Shown here: positions 62,272-64,000 of the stretch, piece by piece
Position numbering within the stretch: the first letter of the stretch is position 1
Layout: each line of letters begins with the position of its first letter
Assembly: GCF_000165425.1 (NCBI RefSeq)
Contig: NW_001799628.1
Location: 1-64,000, forward strand
DNA length: 64,000 bases
From: Paramecium tetraurelia
Lineage: Eukaryota > Ciliophora > Oligohymenophorea > Peniculida > Parameciidae
Direction of reading: 5' to 3'
Made by a program: the position numbers and the translations under genes
The notes under the pieces: generated by a model
Told to the model about the DNA's origin: nothing
Database searches by the model: none
The model's input: the letters and a program-made list of their open reading frames with translations, nothing else

Positions 62272-64000
62272 TCATAGTTCTGTAAATAGACTTTATTTCT
62301 CCTATTATCTGCCGGGATAGTAATGAGCAGGAGTTCTCTTTTTTATTTTACCAGCGTCTAAGTACTTTTTCTTTGCAAAGAATGCCAAAATAAGTAGGAT
62401 GACTCCAATTGCCAAGTATGTAAATTTAATGCCACCACCACTTGCTTTCTTTTGTGTAATCTGTACTTTTTTAGAAGGGACTTATGATTATTATGTTTCA
62501 TTCTCTTACTAATTTTATGGAGAAACATTTTCTTTTTTTGTAGTGGATGACTCCTCTTATTCACAATTAACTTCAATTGGACCCAAATACACTCTACATT
62601 TATATATTATAAATATAATACCCATCTTAGCATTCATCTCCTGAGATCTTTCTATACCCCTAACTTTTCAAATAAGTGCCTTTGCATTGTTTTGGTTTGA
62701 TCTCTCTCATTGGGACACAATTAGAATAGACATCTCTTTTGAATCCAACATCACATTCCCAATCAGCCTTTGAGCATGGACAACTTTCAGTCTAGACTGG
62801 CAGATTGGGCTCTTTGTTATAACATTATGCTCTCTGCTTTCTTCTAATATACTTTTCTCTTTTTCCAAATAAGCATTTGTCTCCAGCATAATTAGTTGGA
62901 TACCAGAATTCATAGTCAGAATCTTATTCTCCTGGATTATCAAATCCTTGACACTCTCTAACCATAATCTAATTGATGTCTAATGAAACAACTATTCCTT
63001 TCAATGCACTCGAAGTAAAATCATCTTCCTTAGCAACTCCAAGAGTTTTGCTGTCAGATATACCATGAAATATGAACTTACCATTTTTATATACAACATT
63101 AGTTATATCCATTGTAATATTCATCTTAATCTTCTTAAATGTTAGACCTTCATCCCAAGTATATAATATTTCACTTGCCTATTCTTCATCACTCACAAAT
63201 ACAATAAGTCCTGTATTTTCAGCAATATCATAAATGTGCATGCCATCCAATATTTCAAACCATGTGTGTCCTCCATCCCTACTTAAATAGGTCTTGTACT
63301 CATTCCCTAAATAAATTCCAGTGTTTCCAGTTCCAATTGTAATGTAAGAATGACTAACAATTCTATTCCTGGGTGCTTCACTCCTTCCTAATAGATGTAA
63401 TGAACAATCTCCATTGCATTGAATAGGCTATCCTTTATAATCGTATTTTGGAGCTTTGATAGCATGCCACTCTCCTCCTTACTCAAAAAGTAATTCTACT
63501 TTATTTATAATTTTCCAATCTTTTAATACCATCTGTATTTTTTGTAGATCTTCTCAACTTAAATTTCTCAAATTCAGTGTTATCATAAATATTAGCAATT
63601 GTATACGCTTAGGATGCGTGAGTTCTCAATAACAATTTCCAGTATCCAAACTCCTGACATTATTTAATAATGACAATGTATATTTGGTTCCACTTGTGTC
63701 ACTTTAATATATATTCATAATTTTTGGCATGTCCTCCAAATGAGATATCGATATAAAAATAGATCCATTGACAGTATCCAAAACAGTAAATGTGTATTTC
63801 TGATGATCTTCAATTGGCAACACCAATTCTACTGGAGTCAGACTTCCTTATTTAATTACTTCCAAATCATAGCCTTTGCTAAAAGGATCAGCGTCAATCA
63901 AAATAAATAGGTATTCTTTGGTCTAATAAAACCCATAAGAATTATTCCTCAATAATTAGGTAGTTTTGAAATAATCATCACTATAACTAACCTATACGTG
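62272..64000 (-). CDS. Sortilin / VPS10-domain receptor (5' end off window)
   Basis: Only the C-terminal part is inside the window. It shows beta-propeller strands of the VPS10 domain (a DGG-type BNR repeat around 63,270-63,290). The 10CC module follows: CPCSKADWECDVGFKRDV, then NCVPMREI and GYRKISGDECQDG, closely matching the sortilin pattern GYRKIPGD.C.GG. Next come one transmembrane helix (FTYLAIGVILLILAFFA) and a short basic tail with AHYYPGR. Sortilins carry cargo from Golgi to lysosome-related compartments and are known to be needed for secretory granules in Tetrahymena. Small introns upstream were not all mapped. Confidence 0.85.

Overview
The window reads as macronuclear DNA of a ciliate, almost certainly Paramecium. 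Long reading frames appear only when TAA and TAG are read as glutamine and TGA alone as stop. They are broken by tiny introns (19-31 nt, mostly GTA...TAG) that often restore the frame around an in-frame TGA. The DNA is very AT-rich, genes are packed with gaps of tens of bases, and the families are those of a ciliated protist with extrusomes (kinesin-9, kinesin-13, a trichocyst matrix protein relic, MORN and EF-hand proteins). ORF callers using the standard code see only fragments, so the models here were built by hand with the ciliate code. For most of them, total length minus proposed introns was checked to be a multiple of three.

Layout. 1-5.9 kb: the 5' part of a giant cysteine-rich (DUF4215-like) membrane protein on the minus strand, with one in-frame TGA. 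5.9-10.9 kb: a gene-poor stretch with a decayed coiled-coil/SPRY-like relic. 10.9-15.1 kb: VPS37-like ESCRT-I subunit, U3 snoRNA (minus), RBR ubiquitin ligase, MORN protein. 15.7-21.3 kb: CFAP92-like pseudogene, kinesin-13, small CaaX protein, coiled-coil protein with a poly-Q start, RPB9. 21.3-28.4 kb: calcineurin A, decayed EF-hand kinase, coiled-coil protein, trichocyst matrix protein pseudogene, J-domain protein. 28.8-40.0 kb: Myb-like protein head-to-head with CDP-diacylglycerol synthase, an RVxF-motif protein, an FCP1/SCP-like phosphatase, a large LRR protein, acyl-CoA oxidase and a PP2C phosphatase. 40.9-49.7 kb: tRNA-Leu(UAA), ULK/ATG1-like kinase, kinesin-9, RBBP4/MSI1 WD40 protein, a small protein, a kinase with an HGD catalytic loop, and a possible F-box protein. 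49.8-62.2 kb: dual-specificity phosphatase, B-box-like protein, kinase, ATP synthase gamma, EF-hand protein, MED21-like protein, BTB protein, a small protein, a second PP2C, a C2HC zinc-finger protein and a coiled-coil protein. 62.3-64 kb: the 3' part of a sortilin/VPS10 receptor.

Genes are not organised in operons; each appears to be its own transcription unit, and neighbours are functionally mixed. Phospho-signalling is heavily represented: five phosphatases (calcineurin A, two PP2C, FCP1-like, DUSP), three apparently intact kinases and one dead kinase. Three or four pseudogenes in 64 kb would fit decay of duplicate copies after the known Paramecium whole-genome duplications. The most unusual signals are the many introns ending in AAG, a TA-bounded 73-bp block inside the dead kinase whose removal restores the catalytic-lysine region (a candidate retained internal eliminated sequence), and a 24-bp stop-containing block inside the calcineurin A active-site region.
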